In this document: one piece after another, positions 22,645 to 33,264 of the stretch
Layout of the letters: each line of letters begins with the position of its first letter
Position numbering within the stretch: the stretch's first letter is position 1
NCBI GenBank assembly: GCA_905116865.2
Contig: CAJHNH020006890.1
Coordinates: 1,209,559-1,273,558, forward strand
Direction: 5' to 3'
Source: Candidula unifasciata
Taxonomy: Eukaryota > Mollusca > Gastropoda > Stylommatophora > Geomitridae
Length of the DNA: 64,000 nt
The notes under the pieces: generated by a model
The model's input: only the letters and a program-made list of their open reading frames with translations
The model's database searches: none
Told to the model about the DNA's origin: nothing
Translations under genes and position numbers: made by a program

Positions 22645-22803
22645 AGTTTACAGCTGGTGAACATGAAGAAGAAGAAAAAGAAGAAGAAGAAGAAGAAGAT
22701 TTTAGCATTCTGAAATTTTCTGCTTTAGAGGATTCTAATAATTTAAATGGAAATCTGGACTGGTCTGCTTGTTATGCTGAGGATTTTGATGATGTTAATG
22801 AAG
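22645..22803 (+). CDS. Exon 6: Glu-rich cassette whose start comes from a dispersed repeat
   Basis: Acceptor at 22643-22644, donor GTGAGT at 22804; 159 nt, phase 1 to 1. Residues 252-305. It encodes EFTAGEHEEEEKEEEEEED, then ILKFSALED and a Trp/Asp-rich end (DWSACYAEDFDDVNE). The first bases, TTTACAGCTGGTGAA followed by (GAA)n, match the 3' end of a dispersed SINE-like repeat with copies at 4527-4800, 11815-12110 and 1146-1314, all on the minus strand. The bases just before, including the acceptor (TTTTCGCCAG), also align to that repeat (TTTCCGCTAT). The Glu run and the splice site are therefore probably repeat-derived, while the rest of the exon looks older. Confidence 0.75.
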
Positions 22804-23029
22804 GTGAGTACTGCAGCTACTGTCTACTACATTTGCATATAGTTATGTTTATTATCTTCTTCACTTACTAATGAAACAAAAAAGTGCTTTATTTAAATCA
22901 TGTAATATGTTAGAGTACAACTTAATTTTAGATTTCTAGAAATATTGAAGAATTAAAAAAATGAAGCAAAAAAATTATACAAAGCTTACAATAAGTTCAT
23001 TCTACAGAGGAATGCTCAACTCTTTCAGT

Positions 23030-23400
23030 ACCAAATAGGTTAGCATTTGTTTCCTGGTCATTCCAAAGACAATATAGTTTTCCTGCTGTCTTCTATCACA
23101 GACTGTTGTTATATAAATCTTTTTAATTGGCAGCAGCCAGTACAGAATTCCAGTTCTGACAGCACCAGTAATAGTTGGATTGTATGTCCACCTTGCCTGC
23201 CCTCTGTGTGCTGAGTGTCGCCCACATTCCCTGTCAGTCGTCACTGCTGCACAATTGTCTTCCGAGCCTGATGATTTATTTCTGCTTCTATACTGTTCAC
23301 TCACTCCCAAAGGGCCTTGACCTAGTGTGTCATGGATAATTTTATCCCAAAGCAATCCAGAACCTGCCTATATGTCTGCCTGTTCATTTCCCTAACTACC
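23030..23400 (-). mobile_element. Family A LINE 3' fragment
   Basis: Reverse complement of the type at 23600-23880: 'ggcagcagccagtacagaattccag' and 'gtccaccttgcctgccctctg'. Confidence 0.55.
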
Positions 23401-23599
23401 GGCATTGCCTGTGACAATTTTCAAAGAGCACTACTTACCCAGGATCTGTGAGTGACCCCCCTTTTGTGTGCCTTCTGCCAGCCCCTTACTTGTATAGACC
23501 AGTTACTACTTGATGGATGATGTCATCAGTAAAACGCCAGCCACCTTTAATTCTTCATTCATTGTCCTAATGAGCCGTTATTTGTTACATATGGCTCCC

Positions 23600-23890
23600 A
23601 GTCTATTCCTCCATTCCCCATGACAAGGCAGATGTAGTCACGGTACTCTGGGAACAAGCAACTAGAGAAACAAGATTATTATGGCCTGGAGAGAATGAGG
23701 CACCTTGGTGTAACCAGAGAGTCTGACCGGCTCACTATACTCAGAGGAAAGGCAAGACGGACATATAACCAGATAGTGACCAGTACCATCAGTAGTAGAA
23801 CTCTGCGTTGGCTGCTGAAGATGGGGATGGAGCATGCATTGGAATGCCCCAAGTGCTGTGATGTTGATTCTTGACTGAACTCCTCTATTC
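23600..23890 (+). mobile_element. Family A LINE 3' fragment
   Basis: 'gacaaggcagatgtagtcacggt', 'agagaaacaagattattatgg', 'ctggctgctgaagatggggatgg'; matches 45240-45520. With 23030-23400 it makes an inverted pair in intron 6. Confidence 0.6.
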
Positions 23891-24319
23891 CCTTCTATCC
23901 TGTGTGTCTCCCCAATATATGGATGGAATCTTGTCCAGCAACTTTGGTTTCTCTCATCAATGTTCACGTTAAGGTTTCTCTTGGACATCCAGGTTTTCTC
24001 AGTTTCTCTATTTCTATTTCAGGGCCTATTTAGTAATTATCTGCTTGTTCTTCTCAAAATGTGTCCGATATGAATGGTTGCTCAGATATTTCTCTTATTT
24101 CTGCATTCTTCTTGAATTTATCCCATTTTATTTTCATCATTTTCTCAAGTATTTGTTGTTGAATGCGTTTAATGTTCATTCGATGTCTTTAATGACTGTC
24201 CAACATTCATATATAAAAAAGTGAAATAACATATGAATGTCTTTTTAAAACTTATTTATAGCCCAATGTTGCTGCTTTTTTGTTTCCTAATCCTTCAAAT
24301 CATGTGATTTCATAGCAGG

Positions 24320-24490
24320 ACTGCTTTACATCGATTTTGACAGCAGTATTCAGAAACAATGGTCAACTATTGAATGTAAAATTGCCTAATAAAACCATAC
24401 AACAGCCTATGGAACCTGGAGCTGGTTTGCAAAGTCCTATAAAGAATATGTAACTAACATATGCTTGTCAAGAGACACGATTACCTTCAC
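24320..24490 (+). mobile_element. SINE S2, headless copy
   Basis: Body matches 13950-14110: 'gaaacaatggtcaactattgaatg' and 'gcaaagtcctataaagaatatg'. It lies just upstream of exon 7. Confidence 0.55.
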
Positions 24491-24584
24491 CTCTCGGTGT
24501 AGCAAATAATGTTTCATCATTTACTGTAAATAATTTAACAACTGAGATGTAACAAACGTGTTTCAAATCTGCATTCCTTTCCAG

Positions 24585-24698
24585 TTTTGCATTCTGATAC
24601 TGATGCTGTTTATGGTAAGGCTGAGGAGGAGGAGGAGGATAATGATGAAGATATGGGATTTGTTCTATATAAAAGTGACAGTGAAAGCGCTGCTGATG
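24585..24698 (+). CDS. Exon 7: acidic cassette with P-stalk-like motif, copy 1
   Basis: Acceptor at 24583-24584, donor GTGAGC at 24699; 114 nt, phase 1 to 1. Residues 305-343. The core is EEEEEDNDEDMGFVLYKSD. Ribosomal stalk proteins P0, P1 and P2 end in an acidic run followed by DDDMGFGLFD, which recruits elongation factors. Here the same motif is internal. Exon 8 is a clear paralogue: about 30 nt from GATGAAGATATGGGATTTG onward are nearly identical in the two. The similarity to the P-stalk is direct; any interaction with translation factors is a hypothesis. Confidence 0.78.
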
Positions 24699-24719
24699 GT
24701 GAGCTATTTTATTGTATAA

Positions 24720-25380
24720 TATTCAGTAAGAGGTTATAATGAAATAATGTAAAATTATTATAAAGGAACGAGTAATAGTATTTATATCTGTAATTTCCTG
24801 TTCAATCTTCTGGCTTATAATTAAGATGTGTAGTCAGTTTTTTTTATTTTTTATTTTTTTTTTTACATTTTAGATAATGTATACTGATATTTTTCTAACC
24901 AATACTTTTTAAAATTTCATATCAAATAAAGTTTTTTTGGGGGGGGCAAACTATTAACTGAGAGAGCTTTAAGTGACAGTAACTGCTTTACCCACTTAAA
25001 GTAGCAGCAGCAGTAATAGTTGTGGTTGGGCTGTTACACCATAGTGCTCTCATGTGAAGACCGCCGGTAAGGTTATGGCGTTCTTCTGTCGGCAAGTGAA
25101 ATTATACATCCTAACCTGACCAGTCTGTGGCGACAGCACTAGCCATGCGGAACCAAATCTTCTGGCTCACGACTCTCTGTCTACTCCGATGGTAACACAG
25201 ATAGCAGTGACATTATTTTAGTAGTTGTACTGGTACTTGAAGGATGATGTGGTAAATATTTCACTAGCCCTATTCACTACCTTTTACAATTCCTGCTCCT
25301 TATTTTAGTCCAGATGGACAGGGATGTCAATGTCAGTTACAGCAACAACTAAATATTGTTATTTACAAGTACAGTTGTAG
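24720..25380. other. Intron 7, 5' part
   Basis: AT-rich sequence with poly-T and a short poly-G. A fragment near 25030-25210 resembles a SINE body but is not assigned. Confidence 0.3.
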
Positions 25381-25399
25381 CTTTACTTCCGTCTCCTAA

Positions 25400-25579
25400 A
25401 AAAATACAAACAGCTTTAGCATGTGATAACCAAATAACCACTTTTGTAACCAGTTTTATTAGCTGTGGTTTAGCTGTTGCTCTGTACATCGCTAGCGTGA
25501 AGCGAAGACACATTTCTATGTTCTCTATTTTCCATGTAGTCAAATTACGCCACAGCAACGCGTGGCCGGGTACAGCTAG
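25400..25579 (+). mobile_element. Helitron 3' end
   Basis: Ends with hairpin GCCACAGCAACGCGTGGC, a short spacer and CTAG, followed by T at 25580. Hairpin plus CTRR next to T is the Helitron 3' signature. Nearly the same end closes the element at 46875-47729. The 5' boundary was not found. Confidence 0.6.
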
Positions 25580-25799
25580 TTGCATATACAAATTTTGCAA
25601 GTGTTTTCCAAGACCAAAATCTCATGACCTTTTGACTCTAGCCTACACTATATGGGGTGAACCCCACTCACCCGAAGAGGCCCAAGACATCGATAACGGA
25701 TGCTTAACTTTGCAAATATCCGACGAAGTGCATTTGAGGGTCAAGTTTCCACCCTCAAGTGATAGGGTGCAAGCTGGAGGGGGAATTGTGTGAGAAAAT

Positions 25800-26710
25800 T
25801 AATGGTAAATTAAAGAAAGAGTCGCTAGGTGACAAGCTAACAAGGTTTGGTGACATAATGAACAATCACTGTTCCTGCAAGTTCTGGACAGTTGTGAAGA
25901 CGCAGCCGGGCATCGCGCACGAAAAAAGCTAGAGGCAGAGAGACATTGAGAAGTGATGAGCAGACAAGAATGCACTCAAAAAACGGTTCAAAGCCGCTAC
26001 AGGCAGCAAGTGGCAGAGGTTGTACGAGATCTGGTTGCACCTGAAAAGCTGACACAGTGCACTCTGTTGTGCTGAGCGTTTCTGTAGAAACAGACGGAGA
26101 ACCAAAGAATAGCAAGAGGTGTTCTTTAGGGACCCCTTTCAGTTTGCCTGAGGTCTGTTCGAACAACCAAAGTCTGGGACTCTGGTCATCAGTAAAGAGG
26201 AGCTAGAGTCACATCTACTGAAGATATACTCTGATCGGGCAAAAAATGAACCTCTCAGTGACAACCCAGAGATCACCAACAGCCTTAAGAGTTGCAGAAA
26301 GTACCATTTAAAACAATGCCTCCTTCTTGGTCTAAGGTCAAAGAGGTTGTGAAGAGAGCCAGCAACAAATCTGCCCCAGGGCCCAACAGCGTACCGTCCC
26401 TCGTGTATAAACTCTGTCCAAAAATCCTCTGAATGCTTCACCACTTGCTAAGATTAGCATGGAGCCGTAAGCATATATGTACCCAGTGGTAGACAGCCAA
26501 TGGGGTCTACATTCCCAAGGAGTGAGACCTCTCCAGTCTGTCCCAATTGAGACCTATCTTGCTGTTGAATGTTGAGGGCAAGATAATCTTTTAGGTTATG
26601 GCTGGCAGGCTCACACAGTATTTGATGGTGAACAAATACATCAATACGACAGTTTAGAAGTGTGAAATCCCAGGTGTTCCTCTATGCTACCTCAGTGCAC
26701 ATATTAAACA
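25800..26710 (+). mobile_element. Decayed R2-type reverse transcriptase fragment
   Basis: Plus-strand frames with several shifts and stops: DPFQFA, then LFEQPKSGTLVISKEELESH, NKSAPGPNSVPSLVYKLCP and a region corresponding to QFRPISLLNVEGKI. This is the linker and first RT blocks of a widespread invertebrate RT family often annotated as R2-like. Confidence 0.65.
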
Positions 26711-26714
26711 GTAG

Positions 26715-27200
26715 CAATTTAGAACAGAAAAATACTGGAGTATTTTTACAATAATCTTTTTCTTCCGTTTTTCCCTGTTAGAGCAAAGGCCTTGACCCAC
26801 TTTACTCCAAGCCTTCCTATCCTTTGCAATCTTATCAGCTCACTCGATGTTCTTTCCAACTTATTCATTTCTATCTTCCTTTATTTCTGAGACTATTTTG
26901 GTGGCCACCTACCTCACATTTCATGGCCTAGATTGTGTAAAGGCTGAACACTTTCAGTCTCAACAACAGTATCTGCTAAAGGACTATCTATCTCTACTTT
27001 TATATAGTGGCTGCAAACAGCATCTAAACATGTTGGTCCACCTAGTAAAATAAAAAATAGAATCAGGCAGGGTTGCGTTCTGTCTTCAGAAATCATTTCT
27101 TTGTATCAAATTAAAGTTGTGTATGTTTCTATTAGGTTTTTTTTAACTTTCCGTAGTTTATCGTTGTTCTGTGAATGTTACAAAACTTATACTTTACTTG
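26715..27200. other. Intron 7, no assigned feature
   Basis: Probably decayed repeat. Nothing supported. Confidence 0.25.
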
Positions 27201-27209
27201 AGTTAAGTC

Positions 27210-27560
27210 AAGAATTGACATCGTAGCACTCGGGGCATTCCCATGCATGCTCTGTCCTCATCTTCAGCAGCCAGCCAGAGTTCCAATACTGATGGTACTG
27301 TCACAATCTGGTTAAATGTCTGTCTTGCCTATCCTCTGAGTGTAGTGAGCCAGCCAGACCCTCTGGTTACACCCAGATGCCTCATTCTCTTCAGGACATA
27401 ATAATTCTCTATCTCTACTGATTCCGTTGCTTGTTCCCAAATGGCCTTGACCACATCTGCCTTGTCATGCACCCAGTGGTTTCAGATTCAGCCAATCTAT
27501 CTGGATGTTCATTACCCACCATGCCCGCATGATCTTGAGAAAAGATCCAAAGTATGCTCA
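27210..27560 (-). mobile_element. Family A LINE 3' fragment
   Basis: Minus-strand match to 23700-23860 and 45290-45480, for example 'catcttcagcagccagccagag' and 'agaccctctggttacaccca'. Confidence 0.6.
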
Positions 27561-27889
27561 TACTGTACTTTTTTCAAAAGAGTGTGGGACCAGGTGCAGG
27601 AACTCGTTTACACATCCACTGCCTCTATCCTGCTAGCAGGTGCTAATAGAGAGACTGTCTATTTCCTGCAACAAAAGAATTAGTCCTATGAATTTTGTAC
27701 CCAATAATAAGAATTATCACTGTAGCTACTGAGACTATGCTCTGTGCTGGATTTCATCTTCTTTAGTTAGCAGAGAGAGAGAGAGAGTGTGAAGAGCAGA
27801 AGATGAGGGAATGAAGAGAGAAGACATAGAAATAGAAGGGCTGGAGCCAAAAAAGCTAGATAAAACTTGAAGCACTTCGGATTGAAGCA

Positions 27890-28745
27890 CATTAGAATCA
27901 ACTGTGGTAGTGTCAGACAGAGAGGGCCTGTGCTGGAAAGACTAGCTGATGATATTATCATGCTGCAAGAGTTTAATATAAATAAATATGAGTGCACCGG
28001 CTACATCTTTATCATAAATCCAGGACAGGGAAGACATGGGCAATGTCTGCTGGTGAAGAAATGGCAAAGCATGTGGTTCTTCACCTGGTCCAGTGGAATC
28101 ACAATGCAAAAGAGGCTCAGTGAATGTAGATAGATATTGGTGGCACAACTTGGAATATAATAAACGTATGCGCTGCTGTGAACTTTGCAGTTACAAACTA
28201 AACACTGGGACTAGCTCAAGAATTTGCAGGAAATAACTGGTAATAGGCTGCTCATTTTGTGACGACTACAGTATGTAAAACAGATCACTGGACAGTACTG
28301 AGGAAAATAGACAGAGAAATGTACTTTCAGAAGCTATGGTAAATGCAGAAGTAGTCTGTATAAATGATGGCAGGCCAACTGTTGCAGACAGCTTCAAAGT
28401 GCTGCAAGGTAGGTTATACCTCAGGACAGTTGCAGACAGCTTCAAAGTGCTGCAAGCTAGGTTATACCTCAGGAAAGTTGCAGACAAACACCACTATCTT
28501 AATGAAGCCCTGGATTCAGCAAAGGGCCACAGGCTAATAAGAGGAAAGACTTTGATGGCACAGGGAGGGGATACAATCATGTATAAGCGTACACTTGGAA
28601 ACAAACTGGGTGAGGAGAGGTGTGGTTCAAAGTGTGCAAGAAAAAATCAGAATTGTGTAGGGTTGTAATCACACTATGCCAAAAGTGCAGGAATTAAACC
28701 AGCAGGCACCCCAAGTTTCAGAAATTCAGCAATTGACTAATGACA
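27890..28745 (+). mobile_element. Internally deleted family A LINE: endonuclease start joined to RT thumb
   Basis: 27890-28290 matches the start of a LINE endonuclease (SVRQRGPVLERLADD, then a line resembling PGQGRHGQCLLVKK). 28336-28668 then jumps to the thumb region (KVADKHHYLNEALDSAKGHR). The RT palm is absent, so this copy is a deletion derivative. Confidence 0.6.
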
Positions 28746-28749
28746 ATTC

Positions 28750-28880
28750 CCATCTAAGTTGGTGGTTGGTTTGCAATGTCATGTAAAGCACACACAAAAA
28801 AAGGATATGTGACTAACAGCTGATAGATGCTTATAGAAGAGCATAATTACCTGCAACTCACAATACAACACATGATGGTG
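28750..28880 (+). mobile_element. SINE S2 3' fragment
   Basis: 'ggtttgcaatgtcatgtaaag' and 'gaagagcataattacctgcaactc' match the S2 body end. Confidence 0.45.
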
Positions 28881-29279
28881 ATGATTGTATCTATTCATCA
28901 TAATTTACCACACTGATATGTATAGGCAGTCATTGTTTGCCATTCCACACAATCTCCAAACTGTTATAGACTGTCTACATCTACATTCTTTAGTCAGTGT
29001 TCTGTTTTCATCTGTTTCGTGGAAGACTGTCTCATTCGTTTGTCTATTCTTCCACCACTTTCTTTGCAATTTAAAAAAAAAAAAAAAAACTACCTTTCTG
29101 ATATCAGTAGATGTTTTTCAACTTTTATTTTTCTCCATTTTTCAGATGCAAATCAAAACACATGTTCTGTATAACTTTGTAACGCTCGTTATCTTATGTA
29201 ACTAATTGTTCTGTTAGTATGCTGATGTCTAAGATTTGATAAACTGCTTCCAGTGTTTCATGTGTGTATTTCTATCTAG

Positions 29280-29384
29280 CTGGGAATTCTGCAAAAGCTG
29301 CCTCTGAGGAGGAAGAGGATGATAATGATGATGAAGATATGGGATTTGCTCTATTTGATGGTGACTGTGTCAGAGCTCTTGACG
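29280..29384 (+). CDS. Exon 8: acidic cassette with P-stalk-like motif, copy 2
   Basis: Acceptor at 29278-29279, donor GTGAGT at 29385; 105 nt, phase 1 to 1. Residues 343-378. The core is EEEEDDNDDEDMGFALFDGD, even closer to the ribosomal stalk tail DDDMGFGLFD than exon 7, with the diagnostic M-G-F-x-L-F-D. Same symmetric phase, same order of motifs and same position relative to the donor as exon 7, which points to exon duplication. The 4.6-kb intron between the copies is full of later retroelement insertions, so the duplication is not recent. Confidence 0.8.
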
Positions 29385-29511
29385 GTGAGTGAGTTGTTGT
29401 TGCTGCAACTTCTGTTGATGTTCTGTCTATGAGTTTGCAAATTCACCAGTGAATTTATTTTAAAGGAACACACACTAGTAGTAGCATTTAAGAAAGAGAT
29501 GACTTTGGAAA

Positions 29512-29533
29512 AGGGGGGGGGGGGGGGGGGGGG
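29512..29533. repeat. Poly-G tract
   Basis: About 22 G in a row; exact length is unreliable in assemblies. Confidence 0.9.
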
Positions 29534-29577
29534 TGGAACCAAAAACAATGGAAGGCACAGCACTGATAAATGATTTC

Positions 29578-29745
29578 ATAAAATATCAAAGATCAAATGG
29601 TTTGGTCTTCTGGTCAGATGGAATGAAATCAACCAGCAGCAAGAGCGTACTACATAAGAACAGCAGGCTAAAAGGCAAGAAGTCAACCAAAATATAGATA
29701 AGGGAATGGAGTAAAAGACACTACAGAACTGCACTATGACATTAA
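29578..29745 (+). mobile_element. LINE ORF2 C-terminal fragment
   Basis: Plus strand KISKIKWFGLLVRWNEINQQ, the WFGHL.R motif region. Confidence 0.5.
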
Positions 29746-29755
29746 CACAAACTGG

Positions 29756-29999
29756 ACAGCAAAAGACAGGAAACTACATGTAACTCTTCTCTGTGATGCT
29801 GTACAGCAAAAGACAGGAAACTACATGTAACTCTTCTCTGTGATGCTGCACAGCAAAAGACAGGAAACTACATGTAACTCTTCTCTGTAATGCTGCACAG
29901 CAAAAGACAGGAAATTACATTAACTCTTCTCTGTGATGCTGCACAGCAAAAGACAGGAAACTACATGTAACTCTTCTCAGTGACGCTGCACAGCAAAAG
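29756..29999. repeat. 47-bp minisatellite, about 5 copies (intron 8)
   Basis: Unit ACAGCAAAAGACAGGAAACT then ACATGTAACTCTTCTCTGTG then ATGCTGC. Confidence 0.93.
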
Positions 30000-30598
30000 C
30001 AGAAAGACAAAAGAAGAAGAACAACAACAGTCATTGGTTGTTATATGGTTTTACTAGGTATTTTTATATTCAGTAGTTTATTGCTTTCTAAACAGTACAA
30101 TGCTTATACTGTTCTCAACATCAACAGAAAAAACATCCTACTACCAAACCACCTGCGGCTGACTTCAGACCCTGGTATTTCAGGACTGTGAACCTGTGTT
30201 TACAACTCCTAAATCACATATTTTTGTATAGCAGTCGTAAATTGAGACCTATAAGAAAATTATTAGGAATGATATAGACTAAATATGAATCAATCTACAT
30301 TATGTTGGTGATGTAATTCTTATTGCAAGAAGTGAGCATTATTAGCAAGAGATGACAGATTTTATAACAACTGACAGTGAAAACAAGGTGGGTTGCCTAT
30401 CTTTTAACTCTTTCAGGACCACATTTTTTTCTGGGGTTTGGACAGCCCTAATTTTAAGAGGAATTGCAAATGAAAGGACTTCCTGTTGGTTAATCTCAAT
30501 TTTTCAAAGACTTGTTCATAAAATGTTCATTTTCCCCACAAACAGAACAAAAATTCAAGTGTCTCTATGAAATGCCAGTAGACTGGCGACTTATCCGA
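30000..30598. other. Intron 8, no recognised feature
   Basis: Nothing supported apart from low-complexity AT sequence. Confidence 0.3.
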
Positions 30599-30599
30599 T

Positions 30600-30866
30600 A
30601 GGGATAAATTCATACGCCAGTTTACTTGCAAACAGTCGTCAAAAGAGTTCAGGAATGTTGCCGAACTAACCCCTGCATTTTTTGGCTGTTTTTTATTTCA
30701 ATAGTTGATTTTATGTTCACTAATTTGCCACTGCTCTCTGAACTGCTGGTTCTTGATACAGTCATCAAAACCAACACAATGTGTTCTGCTGCCAAATCTC
30801 CTACGACCGATATCAAACCTAGAACCTGGGAATTACGAAGCACACTCACAGTGACTAAGCCATAAT
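30600..30866 (-). mobile_element. SINE S2 copy
   Basis: Minus strand head 'tggcttagtcactgtgagtgtg' with B-box-like GGTTTGATATC, then the S2 body. Confidence 0.65.
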
Positions 30867-30880
30867 TGCAGACGACAGTT

Positions 30881-31892
30881 CTTCATCTTCTTCTTCTGAG
30901 TTTGACATCAGTCATGCTAAACATTGAGTCCCGTCTGGATTGTGCATTTAAGGTCACCAACAGTCCCCCATAGCTTCTCTTGCAATGTGACTCCCTTGGG
31001 TCAGATCCACAGTCTTTGCTGGGAGAGGTTAGGGAAGTACTGCAGTATGTGCTCAGGGGTCTGTCTTTCTGCTCCACAATCACAGGCAGCAGATTCTTTT
31101 ATGCCTATCCTGTACAGGTGTGCTCGAAGACCACAGTGTCCTGTCCGAAATCTAAAAATTGATGTTTGTTCTTTCATGTTGAGTTTGTTTATGCTGTCAC
31201 TCTCTGGTCTGTAATCTCTATTCTGTCTTCTCCACTCCCGCTTGAAAGACTGCTTTAGCGCTGTTTTGGTTTCCTTGTAGCTGTGTGGTGGATGAGGTTG
31301 TGTAAGATTAGTCCCAACTTTTGCCAACTCATCTGCTCTCTCATTTCCTTGAATACCACAGTGGGCTGGTATCCACTGCAAGACTAGTTCTGCTTCCTTG
31401 GAGAGTAAGCCAATGTTGGTCCTTAGATCTGCAATTAGTTTGTCTTGTTTTTTGCTTGATAGTGCTCGGAGAACAGACAATGAGTCACTAAGTAGAACAA
31501 TTTGGTGCCCTCTGTGTTCTTGAGTGATGAGATGTTGGACTGCAGAAAGGAGGGCAGTTGCCTCAGCTCTGAAGTTAGTGCAGATGTCACCTGCTGGTAG
31601 AGAGAGAGTTTCTGCTCTATTGCTAGTGTTTAAGGTGTATTCGACAGCTCCCTTTTCTGACTGCATCTGTAGCAGAGACAGTAGTGAAAAGCTGAGTCCA
31701 AGTGTTATTGGGATACTTCTCGTTAAGCATAGCAAGAGCCAGGGTTCTCTGTTGTGTCTCTGTCTGGACATCTTTTGAAGTGATCCCTGGTACCTTTAGG
31801 ACTACATTTGCCTTCTCTGGCTTGCTTGTCCATGGTTCTGGGCTAAGTTTTTTGCACAGTGCAACATCTCTTTCAAGCAGATCTTGGTGCTG
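30881..31892 (-). mobile_element. 5'-truncated non-LTR retrotransposon, sister of the 1315-1890 copy
   Basis: Minus strand: RNase H with FRAEATALLSAVQHL, IVLLSDSLSVLRAL and VLQWIPAHCGIQGNERADEL, so acidic residues 2-4 of the active site are visible. The first (DGS) is decayed to TVS in another frame. The Cys/His tail, 3' UTR and (GAA)n tail follow at 30881-30900. It is flanked by GCAGACGACAGTT (30868-30880) and GCAGATGACAGTT (31893-31905), a 13-bp duplication with one mismatch. Confidence 0.85.
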
Positions 31893-31905
31893 GCAGATGA
31901 CAGTT

Positions 31906-32024
31906 AAAAGAAAGGATTAAAACTATTTTTTTTTTTAATAAAAAAGAAAAAAGACTAATTTAAAGAAAAAAAATACTGAATTTATGTCTTTCCTTTAGTA
32001 AAAGTGAAGTTCCTCTTTTCACCC
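31906..32024. other. A/T-rich intron sequence
   Basis: Poly-T/poly-A stretch. No feature. Confidence 0.3.
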
Positions 32025-32180
32025 ATTCAGGCATATGGGGCATATGGATCTAGACCTATATTTTATAGACCAATCAGGTGATGTGGTCAGTGTCCCACTG
32101 ACTGACTTTACTTCCCAGGACTTTTACATGGTATCCGTTTGAGGCTGGGTCAGCCTGGAAGTCAAGGTAATTTTTTAAAA
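32025..32180 (-). mobile_element. SINE S4 fragment
   Basis: 'ggcatatggggcatatggatct', 'agacctatattttatagacca', 'gtgatgtggtcag' match 775-850. Confidence 0.55.
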
Positions 32181-32639
32181 GACAAAAAAAAAAAAAAAGT
32201 CCACATTCTCTTATTTCTTGCCCATGTGTGTGTGTGTGTGTTTTTTTTTTTTTGTCTGCTAATTTCCCTTTGACCCTCTAGGTCCTATAGCTAAGACGTT
32301 TTTGTTACACTGTTAGCAGATTTTTATCAATGTGTGTTACATACAACACCAGCATCTTTTCCCCATGTCTTGACTGACTCATATTTCTTTAGTGATTCTG
32401 TCATACAATAGTTTCTCCTTTTTTGCGCATACACCAGCTGATGAATTCTCATAATTTGTTAGTAATTATTTTAGTCGTTCTCCATGTTTTTTTTTCCATA
32501 TGAGAGTACTAATCTGACAAGGGATTTAAATAATGTATTCCGTGTTCCTTTTTTTTGCAAGAAGTCTAAACTGTTTGAAATTTTTTTGGCATTTGATTTG
32601 AATTGATGCTTGCCACTCTACATGAAGCATGTGTGTGTA

Positions 32640-33105
32640 CAACTTTGTAGCACTTAGCGACGTCCATTCACTTTTGCTATGCACCCCCATGCATTTCGTC
32701 TGCCCCTCAGTACAGAGAATCTGTATAGATAATTACATTACCCCGGCGGGAATTATCATGAATCATTTGTTGAACTTCTGATTCTACAGCTCTAGCTGGC
32801 CAGTCCCTGCACTTAAACCTAAGGTGATAAGAACCCTACACAAGTCTGAAACTTGTTTGGACACTTTGACTCACTTCTTTCCTTGCCCAAATTTATCAAG
32901 CCTGCACACATGTCTACCTGTGTATTCAGCTTGTGCCATCCACAACTTTCCTCTTTTCAGTCTGTGTCTCTTAGCTCTACCCAGGGCATCATGCAGGAGG
33001 TCAGGAGGTGCTTCTTGTCTGCAGCCACTCTGAGATATGACTTTGCCTGCCGAACTTTGAGCCTATCTGCAATAGTATACAGTGCAAGTATATATCACAT
33101 ATATA
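32640..33105 (-). mobile_element. Family A LINE: RT thumb to RNase H start
   Basis: Minus strand reads KVRQ-type thumb sequence (ADRLKVRQAKSYLRVAADKK, allowing for shifts) and then 'gaattctacagctctag' region homologous to 420-590 and 12950-13100. Confidence 0.6.
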
Positions 33106-33264
33106 CTATCAGGGCATCTTTTGGACATCCCAGAATTACTCGCATAGCTTATTTTAGTAGCATGAGACATTAAACTGATAAATATGTTTTTTATTTTTAT
33201 GACTTGAATTATTTAAAAAATAATTGTTACTTATATTTTATTTTATTCTATTTTATTCTCACAG

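Noticed and set aside
30400..30440. A second TTAA MITE ('ttaactctttcaggacc')
   Set aside because: The ends resemble the MITE at 18365 only weakly and no partner end was found.
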